Source: Mesostigma viride (lineage: Eukaryota > Streptophyta > Mesostigmatophyceae > Mesostigmatales > Mesostigmataceae). From it: a DNA stretch of 64,000 bases. Each line of letters begins with the position of its first letter. Position 1 is the stretch's first letter. Location of the stretch: NCBI GenBank assembly GCA_009746045.1, contig RPFO01000359.1, forward strand, positions 504,662-568,661, given 5' to 3'. The notes beneath the pieces are model-generated. The model had not been told where the DNA came from. It ran no database searches and saw nothing but the letters and a program-made list of their open reading frames with translations. The translations under genes were made by a program, and so were the position numbers. Positions 42,448 to 53,347 of this stretch are shown one piece after another.

Positions 42448-43290
42448 AATTAATTAATTAATTAATTAAACTCGTGCTCCCGTTGGGGAGTCACGGAGCA
42501 CCGAAGTGCTTTTAATCCCTGTGTGTGCACTACAGGAGAAAGGGCAGAGACCCCCAGTCTCCTTCATGCCAAAGGCATGCCACAGCTGCAATCGGGCGCG
42601 GCTAGCTAAAAGGACAGGCTAACGATCCGGCAAACTGTGGGTGCAATAAGACCCATGTGAGCATATCATAGCAAGGAGCGTGGGCAGGTAATCTGAACAT
42701 AGCCAGGGCGTGGCATGGCTGTACTAGGACTAGGCTAAGGCTATGGCTGGTTGTGTACCGTGCGTTGGCGGCACGTGACTAGGTGTGTTGGCACAGCTAG
42801 GCAACATTCTAGGCATGGCTGCCTTAGCGGCAGTGACGCCAATGGTTACAAGCTAGGGCTATTGCTATTCTAGCCCGCTGGGGGCGTCCACATCTTGTGG
42901 TTGATCATCAGGTCCCCGCCCCTCCAGTACACCTTGGGCTTGTGGGGGTCCTGCTTATGGCGGAGGTATTCCGGCCACCGGTCGCGTCGCTGCTGTTGCT
43001 GAGCGGGGGTGAGGTCGTCATCCAGCGTCCAGGTGAGGTCGTGCAACCGCTTGCGACGAGAGAGGAACCGCTGCTTATCCTCAGGGGAGGGGAAGGTGCA
43101 CAACGGTCCGAGCCCCGCCAAAAACGACCATCTTACTCCGTCACCAAATTGGCGCGAGATCCCGAAAATCTGGTGGGCGGGAAGGTGACGACGAGGCAAA
43201 AAGTCACGCAGCACCCATGGCGGCCGTGAAAATCCTAGCGACCGTCCTGAGAACACATTACGGACAGCGAATTGATTTTGAGCCTTCATA
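42448..43290 (-). mobile_element. Minus-strand ORF1 3' end with 3' UTR and tail
   Basis: Tail and hairpin at the left (TTAATTAATTAAACTCGTGC then TCCCGTTGGGGAGTCACGG), a 3' UTR at 42505-42870, then an ORF1 C-terminus. Its last 80 bp resemble the ends at 1662 and 7704 (shared CACAGGGAT and AAAAGCACTT). It meets the plus-strand element tail to tail. Confidence 0.72.
42870..43289 (-). pseudogene. LINE ORF1 C-terminal domain (diverged subtype)
   Basis: Frame of 139 codons ending in RRKRLHDLTWTLDDDLTPAQ, then QQQRRDRWPEYLRHK, KPKVYWRGGDLMINHKMW and TPPAG. This is the CTD of an L1-type ORF1 protein and is the best-preserved version of it here. The N-terminal part reads through the RRM region (PPWVLRDFLPRRHLPAHQIF). 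The 5' part of the element is missing. Confidence 0.65.
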
Positions 43291-43299
43291 ACTCATCTA

Positions 43300-45880
43300 C
43301 TTCACGTAGATATTTTTTTATCCTAAAGAAATCGGTCCATTTTTTCAGGAAAACAGAAAAAGGGCGGGCATTTTCGCGAGGTCGGGTCAGGTCCGCTGCA
43401 TTTTGCAGTGGACCCCCAAAAAGTCACACCGGAAACTTATCGAAAACGGCGACAGTGTAGTTCAAGGTAAGCCGCTCGCACGGTTCTATGACTAATTCAA
43501 AAAATTTTGACCGAAAAACTTTTTGTTAAAACGACTGCCATTGTAAATGCCTCGTTGCCGCAGCAGTTGGAACTGCCGGGAGGGTGCGTGCGGGGCTGAT
43601 CATGGCAACGCACGTAAAAATATGCCACTCCCTCGTTTCTTTCATTTTTGTCATCCCATTTGCGCAGGGCGCTTCAACAACTTCTAGAGCGAAGCCCAGC
43701 CTGATTTTTTGCTGGCTCTGTAGTGTAGACCTGCGCTCATCACTGAATATCGCCTGCGATCGTTGCGAAATGAAGCATGAATACGCATTGCGCTGGTTGA
43801 GTCGACGCTGTACAGTGGAACCTGCTTTTTCGGCATCCGGATCCAAGGTAGGGTGAAGCCAGCCCCGTTCCCCTTCCAGATTTTCTGCCTGTCTCTTTCC
43901 CCGAGGCTCGTGAAAGCGCCTCGTTCATGTTACGCCGGACGCCTCGTCAAGCATCGCTGCTCGAGAGGGAGACGTAAGCCATGGCCAGCCTCCCCAAACA
44001 GCGTGATGTGCGCCTGTTCATTCTTCCAAGTGTAATTCATGGCGTAGGAAGCTGAGCCTGAAGGCAACAAACAGAAGGTACATGTCCTGTATTCAACAGT
44101 CAGCACATATAGGTGTGTTGATGTGCAACCCTGGAGCTTATCCAGCTTTCACAGGCCATACAACACGCTGCTGGGGCTCCACTTTAGCGGACCTGTTGGT
44201 AAGTATTTCAACCTCTTTCCTTGGCCAGATTATAATGCACCATGTTTATCAATGATGGGCGGCGTGTTCTGATCTGGGGCTGGGAGGCACGAAGAAACCA
44301 GGGGGGAGCCCAGGTATGTGAAGTGCGCAGATGTTGTTGCTGCCTTGGGAAACCCAGGATTCATTGCCCTTGTTACATTCAGATATGTTGAAGCAGGCTG
44401 AGAATTAAGTACTATACATGGAAGGGGGCTGATTTGTCTTTGATATGGTTGCTGCCTATGATGATGAATATTGTTGCGGGCACAACAGAGTGCACAATGG
44501 GCTTACAGCATTGCGTAAGAGGCATGAATCTCACCAGGACACCTTCTACGGGCTCACAACAACATCACAATAACGATTACCAAAGTGCTTGCTGCCACAC
44601 CACTGCCACATCACTCCCCACCACCCCAACACACCTACCACTGTTACGCCGTTGTTAGCAGTGCCACGATTGCATAGCAATACCAACATTCCTGTCGTTA
44701 GCATGGAGGACCACCAGGTGCATCGTGTGCGCATACCCATGTGACAGATATTATAGACTCCCACCAGGAGCAACGTCCACCACCATGAGTCTCGCCTGTT
44801 GGTGTAACTGCTGGCAGTGTCCCTACAACTCAGTATGGAATCTGCCATTAACGATAACGCCAGGCCCTGCACCATTGCTGCCACAATCTGCCATATTGAC
44901 TTCGCCCATCGCAGCCTTGATCGTGATTGCAGCCACAAGTTCCTGCCGGCCCTCTTCATCTCTTCTATCGTAGCACCAGAAACTGGGGCCACATTTAGCA
45001 GCATCGGCAGCTGACATAGCTGGCACCTGGCACAACAGATAATGCCAGTAGTATCAAAGAAGGCACCCTACTGCTCACCATTGCTATCAATCACTGGCAT
45101 GATCAATCTGTCACTACCACTTGCCAGCACCACAGAATATCATGACCTGGTGTGTTGCCACGGAAATCTGAATGGAGAGCTTTCACCACAAGCCCACCCC
45201 AATGAGTTGGTTTGCACACTACACCACTGTTGGCTGTACCGTGCCACCTGCCACATAAATTTCCCTTCCATCATGCAGCAGTAGCAACATAACCTCAAGG
45301 CTAGACCATAACGTCTATCTGCATAACGATAGCCTTCATGATCGCTGCCTCGTGCCACTGGCCATACTACTGCCATCTGCATTACTTTCTACCACATGTG
45401 CCACTCTCTTCTGCATCACTAGATCCCACTACTGCTGCCTGACCTGCCTGCTGCCAGCACCTTCGCTGGCATCTGCTCATGGCATGCCCATGGCCACATC
45501 CTCCATCTGCCGTGCATAGCCCATGCTTCACTAGGATTGGTAGTCCAGGGTGCACGATGAACAACACATAAAAAAATGCCCATGCACCTTTAGAAGATTG
45601 TTTGGCATGCGAGCTAGCTGGCTAGTTAATGTGCTAGAGATGTTAGATAGCAACTGCAAGCAAATGTAGTGTGCAGCCATGTTTGCTTCGAACCACTATT
45701 TGACTTGCCAACTAGTTGCTCTCTCTCAACACGCCCCACCATTGGAATGTTGGTAGTTAATACTATTGATGTATCAAAGAGACAACTGTTCATGTATTTC
45801 CATGATGAAGTGCATGCCACATGTATGGGTGGAGATAACCAAGTTGGAGTTCAACCTTACCTCAGCTCGTACTGTTATGG
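43300..45880. other. Long stretch without a recognised gene
   Basis: Contains a possible 5' splice site (TTCAAGGTAAGCC at about 43461) and possible 3' site (TTTGCGCAG at about 43667), but the sequence between and around them gives no recognisable protein. 44,540-45,400 is rich in CCA and TGCCA words. No tRNA, repeat array or transposon end is evident. Confidence 0.4.
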
Positions 45881-46500
45881 GGTATGAACTTGTAAGGAAA
45901 TATTATATGATGTTGGCTGCTGTCACGTGTCACTGTGACACATCGTCATCTGTGGTGTGACTGAGGTAATACTTGGCAATCATGTTCAGCATGCTCTATT
46001 TAAATTGCATTAAAAATTTCAGCTCTGTCTGAACTCATTTGCGCTACCTGTGGTGCATTATATATCCAAATTTTGCGCGAGAGTGACGCGTGACAGCAGA
46101 ATCATGTAACTAGTTGGTGTTCAATCAAGGTGCAACTTTGCAGCCAGCCTGCAGATGTTGCAAGTAAAGTGTTTGCTTACTTCCAGCTTAATCTGAGCTC
46201 ATTTGCACTGTTGGGTGCATTTAATGATCCATAAAATGCTCCAAATGACCGTATTTGTGACGGTTGACAGCATAATTTCTGGCCATCCCATCTCTATTTC
46301 GGGTGCAACTTAGTACTTGAGCTGCATATGTTATATTTAATGTGTCTGCCCATTTCCAGGTCAAAACGACATTAATTGTGTTGTTTGTGGAATTAATTAT
46401 GAATAAAACTGGCAATTTCGGCGTTTTTTATGCTTTTGGACGTCACCATTCTGTGAGCACCAAGTGGCCAACCAAGGTGTGACTTGGCACAGTAAATCTG
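45880..46500. repeat. Diverged relatives of the 170-bp satellite
   Basis: Three degenerate units of about 180-190 bp share landmarks with the main satellite in the same order: CTTACTTCCAGCTTAATCTG then AGCTCATTTGCACTG (compare TCCAGCCTGATCTGAGTTCATTTGTTC at 3450), AAATGACCGTATTTGTGACG, and GTTGACAGCA (compare AAAATGACG ... GCTGTCACA). Similarity is low, so this is a tentative call. Confidence 0.45.
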
Positions 46501-46555
46501 GGTACCATGGAGAAGCCAGCCACCAAGTTTGACCATCATCCGAATATTAGTGCAG

Positions 46556-47524
46556 CTAGGAGGAGTAAGATGGGTGTTTTTTGGCACTTTCAGACCGTTG
46601 TGTGAGTAGGACTGGTGGGGGAGCCGCCTTGTCCCGTGAGTGGGGAAGGCGGTGGCACCCACGCAGTTCTACCTCACCTACCAGGCCCATGAGGGTAAGA
46701 AGCTGGTTCTTGAGCTCGTCAGCAAGAGAGGTTGACGTCTCACCTGGCTTCTGGGGGAAGCGACGTAGCACCACTCGGCACTCGCGGCGAGCGCGGTCGG
46801 TGACCTCCCGTTGCTGGGCCTGGCGGTGGTCCTCCAGCTCCTGGAGCTTTGTGGCGATGGCGTCGGTGGTGGAGGCGGTCGCTGACCGCAGCAGGTCCGC
46901 GTAGGAGAGCGGCGGGAGGTCGCCAGCATCCTGCCGGGGTGGCTGGGATGCAATGGTGGCCGTCTGCTCCGCTATCTTGGGGACCTGTGTGGCCAGGGCC
47001 TCGGTGTGGGCGGTGATGGCCTCAAGCTTCTTCAGGAGCACGCCACACTTGCCCTCCACCTGGTTAAGGCGAGAGACAAGTGCAGCATGCTTTTCCGAAG
47101 CCTGCGCCGCGGTGTGTAGCGCCGTGAACTGGGGTTGTAGCTTGTGGACGACCTTGGTTTCCACGTTGGAGACCCGGGCTTCCACCGTGTTGAGCGTGGT
47201 GTTCAGCGATGTCAGCTTCTCGGCCAGCGGCCAGGTCACGTGCTCCTCCAGCACTGCGCGGATGTCATCCTTGCAGAGGGAGGGAGCCGATGGGGCAGCC
47301 GGCTGTGCGAGGCTGGCGTTGATCGCTCTGGTGATGTCGCCGACGTTGCGCTGGTAGTGGCTGGTCAAGATAAACAGGCGTTGGCTTGGTTCGTCAAAGG
47401 TGTAGAGCCAGGACGTGTCGCGGTAGTCGATAGCCGCCCCCCCCTTCGGGGCCACGAAGAGCTTCCGTTCCTGTACGAGGAACTCGAGAGCGCCCATAAT
47501 GGCCCCCATGGATGATGCCTTCAT
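46556..47524 (-). CDS. LINE ORF1 protein, second subtype
   Basis: Open frame of 322 codons from 47524. The N-terminal part (LEFLVQERKLFVAPKGGAAI; TSWLYTFDEPSQRLFI) is unlike the other ORF1s. A long helical coiled-coil part follows (about residues 90-200; LTSLNTTLNTVEARVSNVET; LVSRLNQVEGKCGVLLKKLE), then PPLSYADLLRSATAST, and the RRM-like region with RRECRVVLRRFPQKPGETST and KNQLLTLMGLVGEVELRGCH. It breaks off at ESAKKH, before the C-terminal domain. RNA-binding and trimerisation are inferred from the family. The first codons overlap a plus-strand 3' UTR repeat (47497 onwards), so the true start may be lost. Confidence 0.68.
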   Translation of the reverse strand: MKASSMGAIMGALEFLVQERKLFVAPKGGAAIDYRDTSWLYTFDEPSQRLFILTSHYQRNVGDITRAINASLAQPAAPSAPSLCKDDIRAVLEEHVTWPLAEKLTSLNTTLNTVEARVSNVETKVVHKLQPQFTALHTAAQASEKHAALVSRLNQVEGKCGVLLKKLEAITAHTEALATQVPKIAEQTATIASQPPRQDAGDLPPLSYADLLRSATASTTDAIATKLQELEDHRQAQQREVTDRARRECRVVLRRFPQKPGETSTSLADELKNQLLTLMGLVGEVELRGCHRLPHSRDKAAPPPVLLTQRSESAKKHPSYSS

Positions 47525-47870
47525 AATTTAGCCACGTACGCCCTGCCTATAATGGGACCCCATGGATGTCGCATTAAGAATTTAGCCATGCTATGCCATA
47601 TGCAGAGAAGTGCTCTCTGTCGAGAAGCCATGCCCTAGCTCTTGTATAGCCATGATGATCGTCCCCCACATGACATACTCCCCCTTAGCTGGGCATAGTG
47701 TGAAGATCATGAGGGTGCAGGTGCCCTGGTGCACCTAGAGCAAGGGTAGCTTACATTCCCACCCTTGCAGGAAGTAGCCCAGAATGTATTAAAAGCCATA
47801 TGCCCCTTCTGACTTCTCAGGGATATGTGCTACATGTACTCCCAACGGAGTTATGTTTCTAATTAATTAA
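47497..47870 (+). mobile_element. 3' UTR-only copy of the ORF1-only family
   Basis: Matches the 3' UTR at 25530-26115 without the two insertions seen there: ATGGCCCCCATGGATGATGC, GAGGGTGCAGGTGCCCTGGT, GCCATATGCCCCTTCT, then TACTCCCAACGGAGTTATG and a TTAA tail. The coding part is absent. The copy is short and non-coding, like a SINE. Confidence 0.75.
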
Positions 47871-48000
47871 TCCATCCATCCATCGGGGTTAATGCTCCGT
47901 GACTCCCCAACGGGAGCACGAGTCTAATCAATTAAGTAATCGGGGTTAATGCTCCGTGACTCCCCACCGGGAGCACGAGTCTAATTAATTAATTAATAAA
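47871..48000 (+). repeat. Two LINE 3' ends in tandem
   Basis: CATCCATCCATCGGGGTTAA, hairpin and tail at 47871-47938, then a second GGGGTTAATGCTCCGTGACT hairpin (with CCACCGGG in place of CCAACGGG) and tail at 47940-48000. Each is less than 70 bp, so both are extreme 5' truncations. Confidence 0.75.
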
Positions 48001-48102
48001 TAATTTTGAGCCGACAAGTCTAGCTCAAGTTATAAGGTTTTGCGTGCTAAAACCTGAACATACGCTAAAATTTTAATGAGGTTTTTCTTTGTATAAGGCC
48101 GC

Positions 48103-48354
48103 CTAGACATGATGTTTTCCATCCAAAAACCTAGAGTCTAATGAATAACGTTGTCCAGTTTTAAACATGTGGGCTAGCGTCTTGATCAAGTTGGGTCTCA
48201 AACTAATGCTGTTGTGGTGCTTGAACCAGTAAACTGCCACACGGTCTAGCAAGTTATAAGCCGTGAGACAACATCTGCCCTTTATTGCAGGGGAGCCATG
48301 CAACAAATATTCCACGCGGCCTTCCTCTTTGTCGATCCTGCTCATCGATATCAT
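48103..48354 (-). pseudogene. Unrecognised coding repeat, copy 1
   Basis: Frame of 83 codons on the minus strand, with LLDRVAVYWFKHHNSISLRP followed by NLIKTLAHMFKTG. The region at about 59985-60115 (minus strand) carries the same pattern, TKSAAVCWFNDHARISREPN then LIRTLSHTMKTG. Conserved protein-level similarity between two copies implies a real coding origin. The family is unknown. Both copies lie beside TTAA-tailed minus-strand 3' ends. Confidence 0.5.
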
Positions 48355-48576
48355 TAGTTAATTAATTATTAATTAGGAACAATTAACTCCGTTGGGAGTA
48401 TCTGTAGCACATAATATCCCTGAGAAGGGGCATATGGCTTTTAATACATTCTAGGCTACATCATGCAAGGGTGGGAATGTAAGCTAGTACCCTTGCTCTA
48501 GGTGCACCAGGGCACCGCCACCCTCATGATCTATCACGCTATGCCCAGCTAATGGGGAGCATGCATGCATGTCATG

Positions 48577-48914
48577 GGGGGCCTAGGCCTCTCCGTGGTT
48601 TGGAAGAAGATGATGGACAAGGCCAAGTGGGCCCAGGTCATAGAGGACAACGAGCCCCCCCCTGTGGGGAAGCGCCCGCGTGTGCAAACCCGTGGGAGGC
48701 ACGCCAGACAGCTCCCCTAGGGCATCGTTAGGCTGTCTAGATAGATGTTGTAGTTAGAATGCTGTTAGAATTGGACATCGTAGGTAGCGGATGTAGATAG
48801 ATTAGACGGGTAGGACTGTTTGCACCCATCCATCCATCCATCCATCCATCCATCCATCGGGGTTAATGCTCCGTGACTCCCCAACGGGAGCACGAGTCTA
48901 ATTAATTAATTAAT
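48577..48914 (+). mobile_element. 5'-truncated LINE nested in the 3' UTR
   Basis: Encodes only the end of ORF2 ([36 protein letters not shown]), the 3' UTR, about 8 CATC units, hairpin and tail. The target duplication GCATGTCATG is at 48567-48576 and 48915-48924. CATG at the left junction is also present in the LINE itself, again suggesting microhomology. Confidence 0.87.
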
Positions 48915-49289
48915 GCATGTCATGTGGGGGAAGATCATCATGGCTATACATACAAGAGCTAGGGCATCATTGGCTTCTCAGCAGAGAGTAACTCACTGCA
49001 TGGGCACTGCTGCATAATAAAATAAAGCCAGGCATCATCTGGAGGGTGGCTCATCATAGGCACACATGTACACGACTAAAAATGCTAGGCCTCAGCTGGT
49101 ATAGTGCCTGTAGTAGGCGGGCATGTAAGTAAGTAAGTAAGTAAGTACTTGCGTGTCATGCGCAAAGGCATGCCTCGGAGTACTACTATGCTATTAAATC
49201 TTATTAGAAAAATAATTACACAAAAGTTTAAACAAATATCGTCTGCATCATGCGGGCATGTACAAGGCCACTGTCTAACTATTCTACAC

Positions 49290-49859
49290 TACTGCTGCTA
49301 TATTCCCCTAGGCTGGGGCTTCTGGAGTCGCTGGGGCCGCGGTGGTCGAGGGGGTCGCGTGCCAGGGCTTGTGGCCGACGTAGATGGCCGCCCCCTTCCA
49401 GTACACCTGCTGGCCCGCCTTGGTCTGCCGGACTGGGAGCTGGAGGTAGGTCGGCCATATAGCTCCCGTCGCCGTTGTTGCTGCGCCAGGGTCAAGTCGT
49501 CGTCAAAGGTGAAGTGAGTCTTCTCGAGCCGCTTGCGGCGTCTGAGAAACGAAATCTTGTCCACGGGGCTCTCAAAGATGAGAAGAAGCGGAGGCGCCCC
49601 TGCCTTACCCCGCGCGCGGGGGAGGCGGTGGGCGGTCCGGCTTCATCTCACGAAGGAGGCCCATGCGTGCAAGGACTATTTTGCTCTCAAACGCACGTGC
49701 AAGCTTCTCGGAATTCTCACCTTCCTCCATGTCGAAGTTCTTGACGATGGCGTTGCATGAGGCTGCGCTTGGCGAGCTCGGCCTCCTCGCGGAGGTCAAG
49801 CGTCTGCCGCTGGAGCTGGGCTGCGACGGCGGATTTGGTGGAGGTGGTATGTTGCTTAA
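49290..49859 (-). pseudogene. ORF1 C-terminal half of the interrupted element
   Basis: Reads QHTTSTKSAVAAQLQRQTLD, LREEAELAKRSL, CNAIVKNFDMEEGENSEKLA, and after frame changes DKISFLRRRKRLEKTHFTFD, DDLTLAQQQRRRELYG and QQVYWKGAAIYVGHKPWH: an RRM-like part and CTD. The left edge joins 52465 across a TTAA to give TWADMLKQHTTST, as in uninterrupted copies. Confidence 0.68.
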
Positions 49860-52464
49860 CCCTTCAACTGTCAAAACTCGAACCACGAGAACGGACTGAG
49901 TTTGGGTATCTTTGTGCGCCTGAGAGTAACTAGCCAAATAACATTTTCTGGCCCACCCTTGGAACCAAGGATGCTTTTATATCAAATAATGTTTGGGAAA
50001 TTTGGTTGGTCACATATCCATGCCCTACACCTGCTAAAAATAGCACCCCCCTCAGGGGGGTACAGTGCACATGGGGTTGGAGACATATAAAACATGGGGT
50101 TGGAAACATCGTCGCGTCGCTGCCGCAACACGATGTTTTCTGGCATCCGCGGGCTTTTGGTTCCCGCCGCACATTTGAAAGTGCTGTCCTCCGGCTTTTT
50201 GCCTTTGCACCGTGTGCAGTTTCTTGGACGTTTGGAATCATGGCATGGCTAACGTGATGACTGACTAGCTAGACCTTTTCAGTGGTTTTCCATTTGCGGG
50301 TATTTCCTCGTAAATGGTGGGAGAGCGATCGCAGCAATGGTGCTCACCACTAGACACTCCCGGCCAGTTAGGCTCGAAACACACGCCCTGATCAAGCATG
50401 CTGTTTCCGGCCCCACCGTCTAGGTCATCTAGTCGCTCCACACGTAAGCCAGCCATAATTTCAATGCACAAGGATACACATTTCCATCACCATTCATCTT
50501 CATCATCCTGAACGACTCGAAAACGCGGAAAAGATAACGGCAGGCTCGAGCTACCATGGTCCGGATTCTCCCGATTTCTGGCCTGCGCTGGTTGTCTCTT
50601 TGATATATAATGCATTATCGACCATTTACACAAATCAGTTGGCCCTGGCCTTTTAAAGGCAGGTTATTATAATCATAGACATGCCATCAATGCATTCACA
50701 ACATGAAATGTCACAAAACTGTGGACGCTAGCTACAAAATGGCCAAAGCCAGCTGGCACCGTTATAACGGTGCCAGCTGGCAGGGGTATAAATGGTAGCA
50801 TAACAACACAAAACTTTATTCCAATTGGCATGAAACAACAAGGGATGCCCAATAGGGCATCATGCACCATACCCAGGTGATAAAACAAGAGACCATGCCA
50901 TATAACACATGCCAACATGCCGCAAGGGGCCAAAATGGCACTAGCGCGCGCGTGCGGTATACATAGCGCAAGACTAGCCAAGGGTGTAGCTAACTGTCAA
51001 TTGGGCTACCTGGCTATGTGCCAAACTACGGATTGCGCCTCTGGCCGGGTGCGCAGATCCTGCCTCCTACAAGGCCCTGTCAGCTGGGTGCCAGCTGCCA
51101 ACGTGCGGGTCGTGCGGCCATTGGCCTCAGCCCATGCGCGGCCAGCCGGGCTGCGGGCTGACAAGGGCTGCATGGCACGCTGGCGGCGGGCGTCGTCGTC
51201 GTCGAGGCCAGCCACTGGCCCAGCGTGGAAGCTGAGATAAGCCAGCATATAAGACACAAGACCATGCTAAAAAATAGGTGAAAGGCTCATTAATCAAGGC
51301 CTCAAGCGCGCGTCAAAGGGGTGGCGAGGAGCTACATCACTAACCCACCCGATGAATGACAAAACACCTCCACGTTCTTTGCAACAATAAAGAAAACAAA
51401 ATGAACAAGTTGGTAATGCTTCCATGCAAACAGGTATTGGGTATCTCCATGTTTGTCACATGCAATGGATGCAAAATCAGAAGGTGGGCGTTGGCCAGCA
51501 AAACAAGAAGCCATGCCTAAAACTGGTCAGAAAAGAACTTGTCTCGGGCTGTTTGAGCCAGGAAAAGCATTGGGTAATCACCTTTACCATATTACTAACC
51601 AATACCAACCGTTATCACGCTATTTCCGTTGCAGCCTCAGCTAACAGTGACCAAACATGGTCCAAAATCTGCTTGACCTGATGGTATTCCACAACTATGA
51701 CAAGCCGATGCGTAGAGGGAGCAAAACAACAAAATGACGATCACAAGCCCTCGATTATAACCCTGATATTAGTTATAAACGATAATACAACCATATACGG
51801 TTAACGGAACACGCTAGGAGGCTAGAACGTACTACCAGGTCGGAACAGCAGATTACCTTTCCTGCGGGAGCCAGCACGCCCGATTCATGGACGTAGCCTC
51901 GAGCCTTTCCTGGCTGCCAGTTCTAGCAAATCTGGTTGGTAACAACGTCAAAGGTTTATCCATGCGCAAATACCTCGAAAATTTCCGCCTAGCAACATGC
52001 AGCACTCGCACTGTCACCGCCTGGCCGCTGACATGATTTGCTGCGCCGACCAGCACCCCGATGACCCATCTACGCATCTTCAAACGTTCCATGGCTGGGG
52101 ATAAAACGTTTTTAGGACTTGAAAATCATGCCTACAAAATTTGAGTCCATTATGTCAAGCCATTCTCTCGTACCAGTCAGTTGCGTGCACCGCCATAGCC
52201 GTGCGCTTCAATATTTTTCATGCACGTCGGTCCCGTTGGACCATGGTACCCCCCTAACTTTGCTCAAGCATATCTCCCTGGCCAGGTGTCCAAAATACGG
52301 TCTGAATAGCGCCAGGCATAGCTTACGTCTAGATCTTTCGATCCCCCCAGGTTTGACCGTTAAATTATTATTGGCGCGGCGCCTGGTTCTGCCACAAACT
52401 CAGTCCGTTAGAGTGGCGCGAGTTCAACTGGCGCCACGAAAACGGACTCAGTACAGTTTAAGGG
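49860..52464. mobile_element. PiggyBac-like element 2, inserted in ORF1
   Basis: Ends CCCTTCAACTGT and, inverted, CCCTTAAACTGT are flanked by TTAA (49856-49859 and 52465-52468). A subterminal AACGGACTGAGTTTG occurs near both ends in inverted orientation. The host sequence on each side is one ORF1 frame cut at a TTAA, proven by comparison with 30350 and 41846. Inside is a minus-strand copy of repeat R (50105-50605) and no recognised transposase core. A TTAA target and CCCTT ends indicate piggyBac. Confidence 0.85.
50105..50605 (-). repeat. Dispersed repeat R, copy 2 (inside the piggyBac-like element)
   Basis: Reverse complement of 18551-19055. Frames on the minus strand: GLRVERLDDLDGGAGNSMLD, QGVCFEPNWPGVSSGEHHCC and SPTIYEEIPANGKPLKRSS, then after a short gap CTRCKGKKPEDS. 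The Cys-rich motif lies near the left end of the piggyBac-like element, where a minus-strand transposase would have its C-terminus. Confidence 0.7.
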
Positions 52465-53347
52465 TTAAGCATGTCCGCCCAGGTCGTGATGGGAGTCCTG
52501 AGCATCGCCGGCCAGGCCAGCAGGGGCTGGCTTGGCGGGAATGTCCTTCACCGCCTGGGCGGTGAGGCCTGCGGTGTTCTGCAGGACCTCGATAGCGATG
52601 GCATTGTCCAAGTCCCGGGTTAAGACGCTGGTCGATGTCGCGGAGCTGGGCGGTGATGGCGTCGGAGGTGGGGGTGGTGGCGGTGGAGGAGGCGAGGACT
52701 GAGGGTGGAGGTGGCGGTGGAGATGGTCAAGAGGAGGTGAAGCTCGGCAGCCAGCGTGCTGCCCATGGCCGCCACATCTGCAGCGATGCCAGGGGCCACG
52801 TGCTGCTCGAGGGCCTCCTTGAGGAGTGAGCGGAAGGAGGATTCGGTTAAGGTGGTGGTGAGGGGCGTGGGGGGCCAAAGCTCCTTGAGGGAGCGGCCAA
52901 GGAGGCCGGGAGAAAAGGACGCGTAGCTGAAGGTGGGGGCGGCGGCATTTGAGGATGGTGTCGAAGGTGTGGGTGCGTCTCTGGAAAGCATCGGTGAGGC
53001 GGCCCTGATGGAAGAGTTGCTTGCACATCTCGAGAAGCGAGGCATACGATCCGAAAAACACGTAGCCTCAGGATCTTGTCGGGGTTGAGCGTGTCAAATA
53101 AGCCGGGCTGGCTGGCGTCAAAGACGGACGCTTAGTCCCAGGTCGGCTCGGCAGGGCGACTGCGCTTGGGTTCAGGCGACGCTGCTGGCGAGGCGAGCCC
53201 GAGAGGGGGCTGGGCGACCACTAGAGCTTGGCTAGTGGCGCCGCTGCCTTCTGGGCCGGTGGGCGAAGCTGCAGCTGGAGCTGCAGACGTATTTTCATTG
53301 CTCAGCGCAGCCGCCAGGCTGCGTTGCGTCGAGAGGCGTTTGCTCAT
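52465..53347 (-). pseudogene. ORF1 N-terminal half of the interrupted element
   Basis: ATG at 53347: MSKRLSTQRSLAAALSNENT, then a low-complexity Ala/Pro part, SPAASPEPKRSRPAEP, after frame changes FFGSYASLLEMCKQLFHQGR, and RDLDNAIAIEVLQNTAGLTA with AVKDIPAKPAPAGLAGDAQD up to the TTAA at 52465. It matches the copies at 23840, 29580 and 41003. Confidence 0.68.

Noticed and set aside
25282..48910. TTAA runs as piggyBac-type target duplications of the LINE-related elements
   Set aside because: Non-TTAA duplications of 5-11 bp lie outside the runs (for example ATACGCCAATA at 40297 and 40409), so the runs are element tails.
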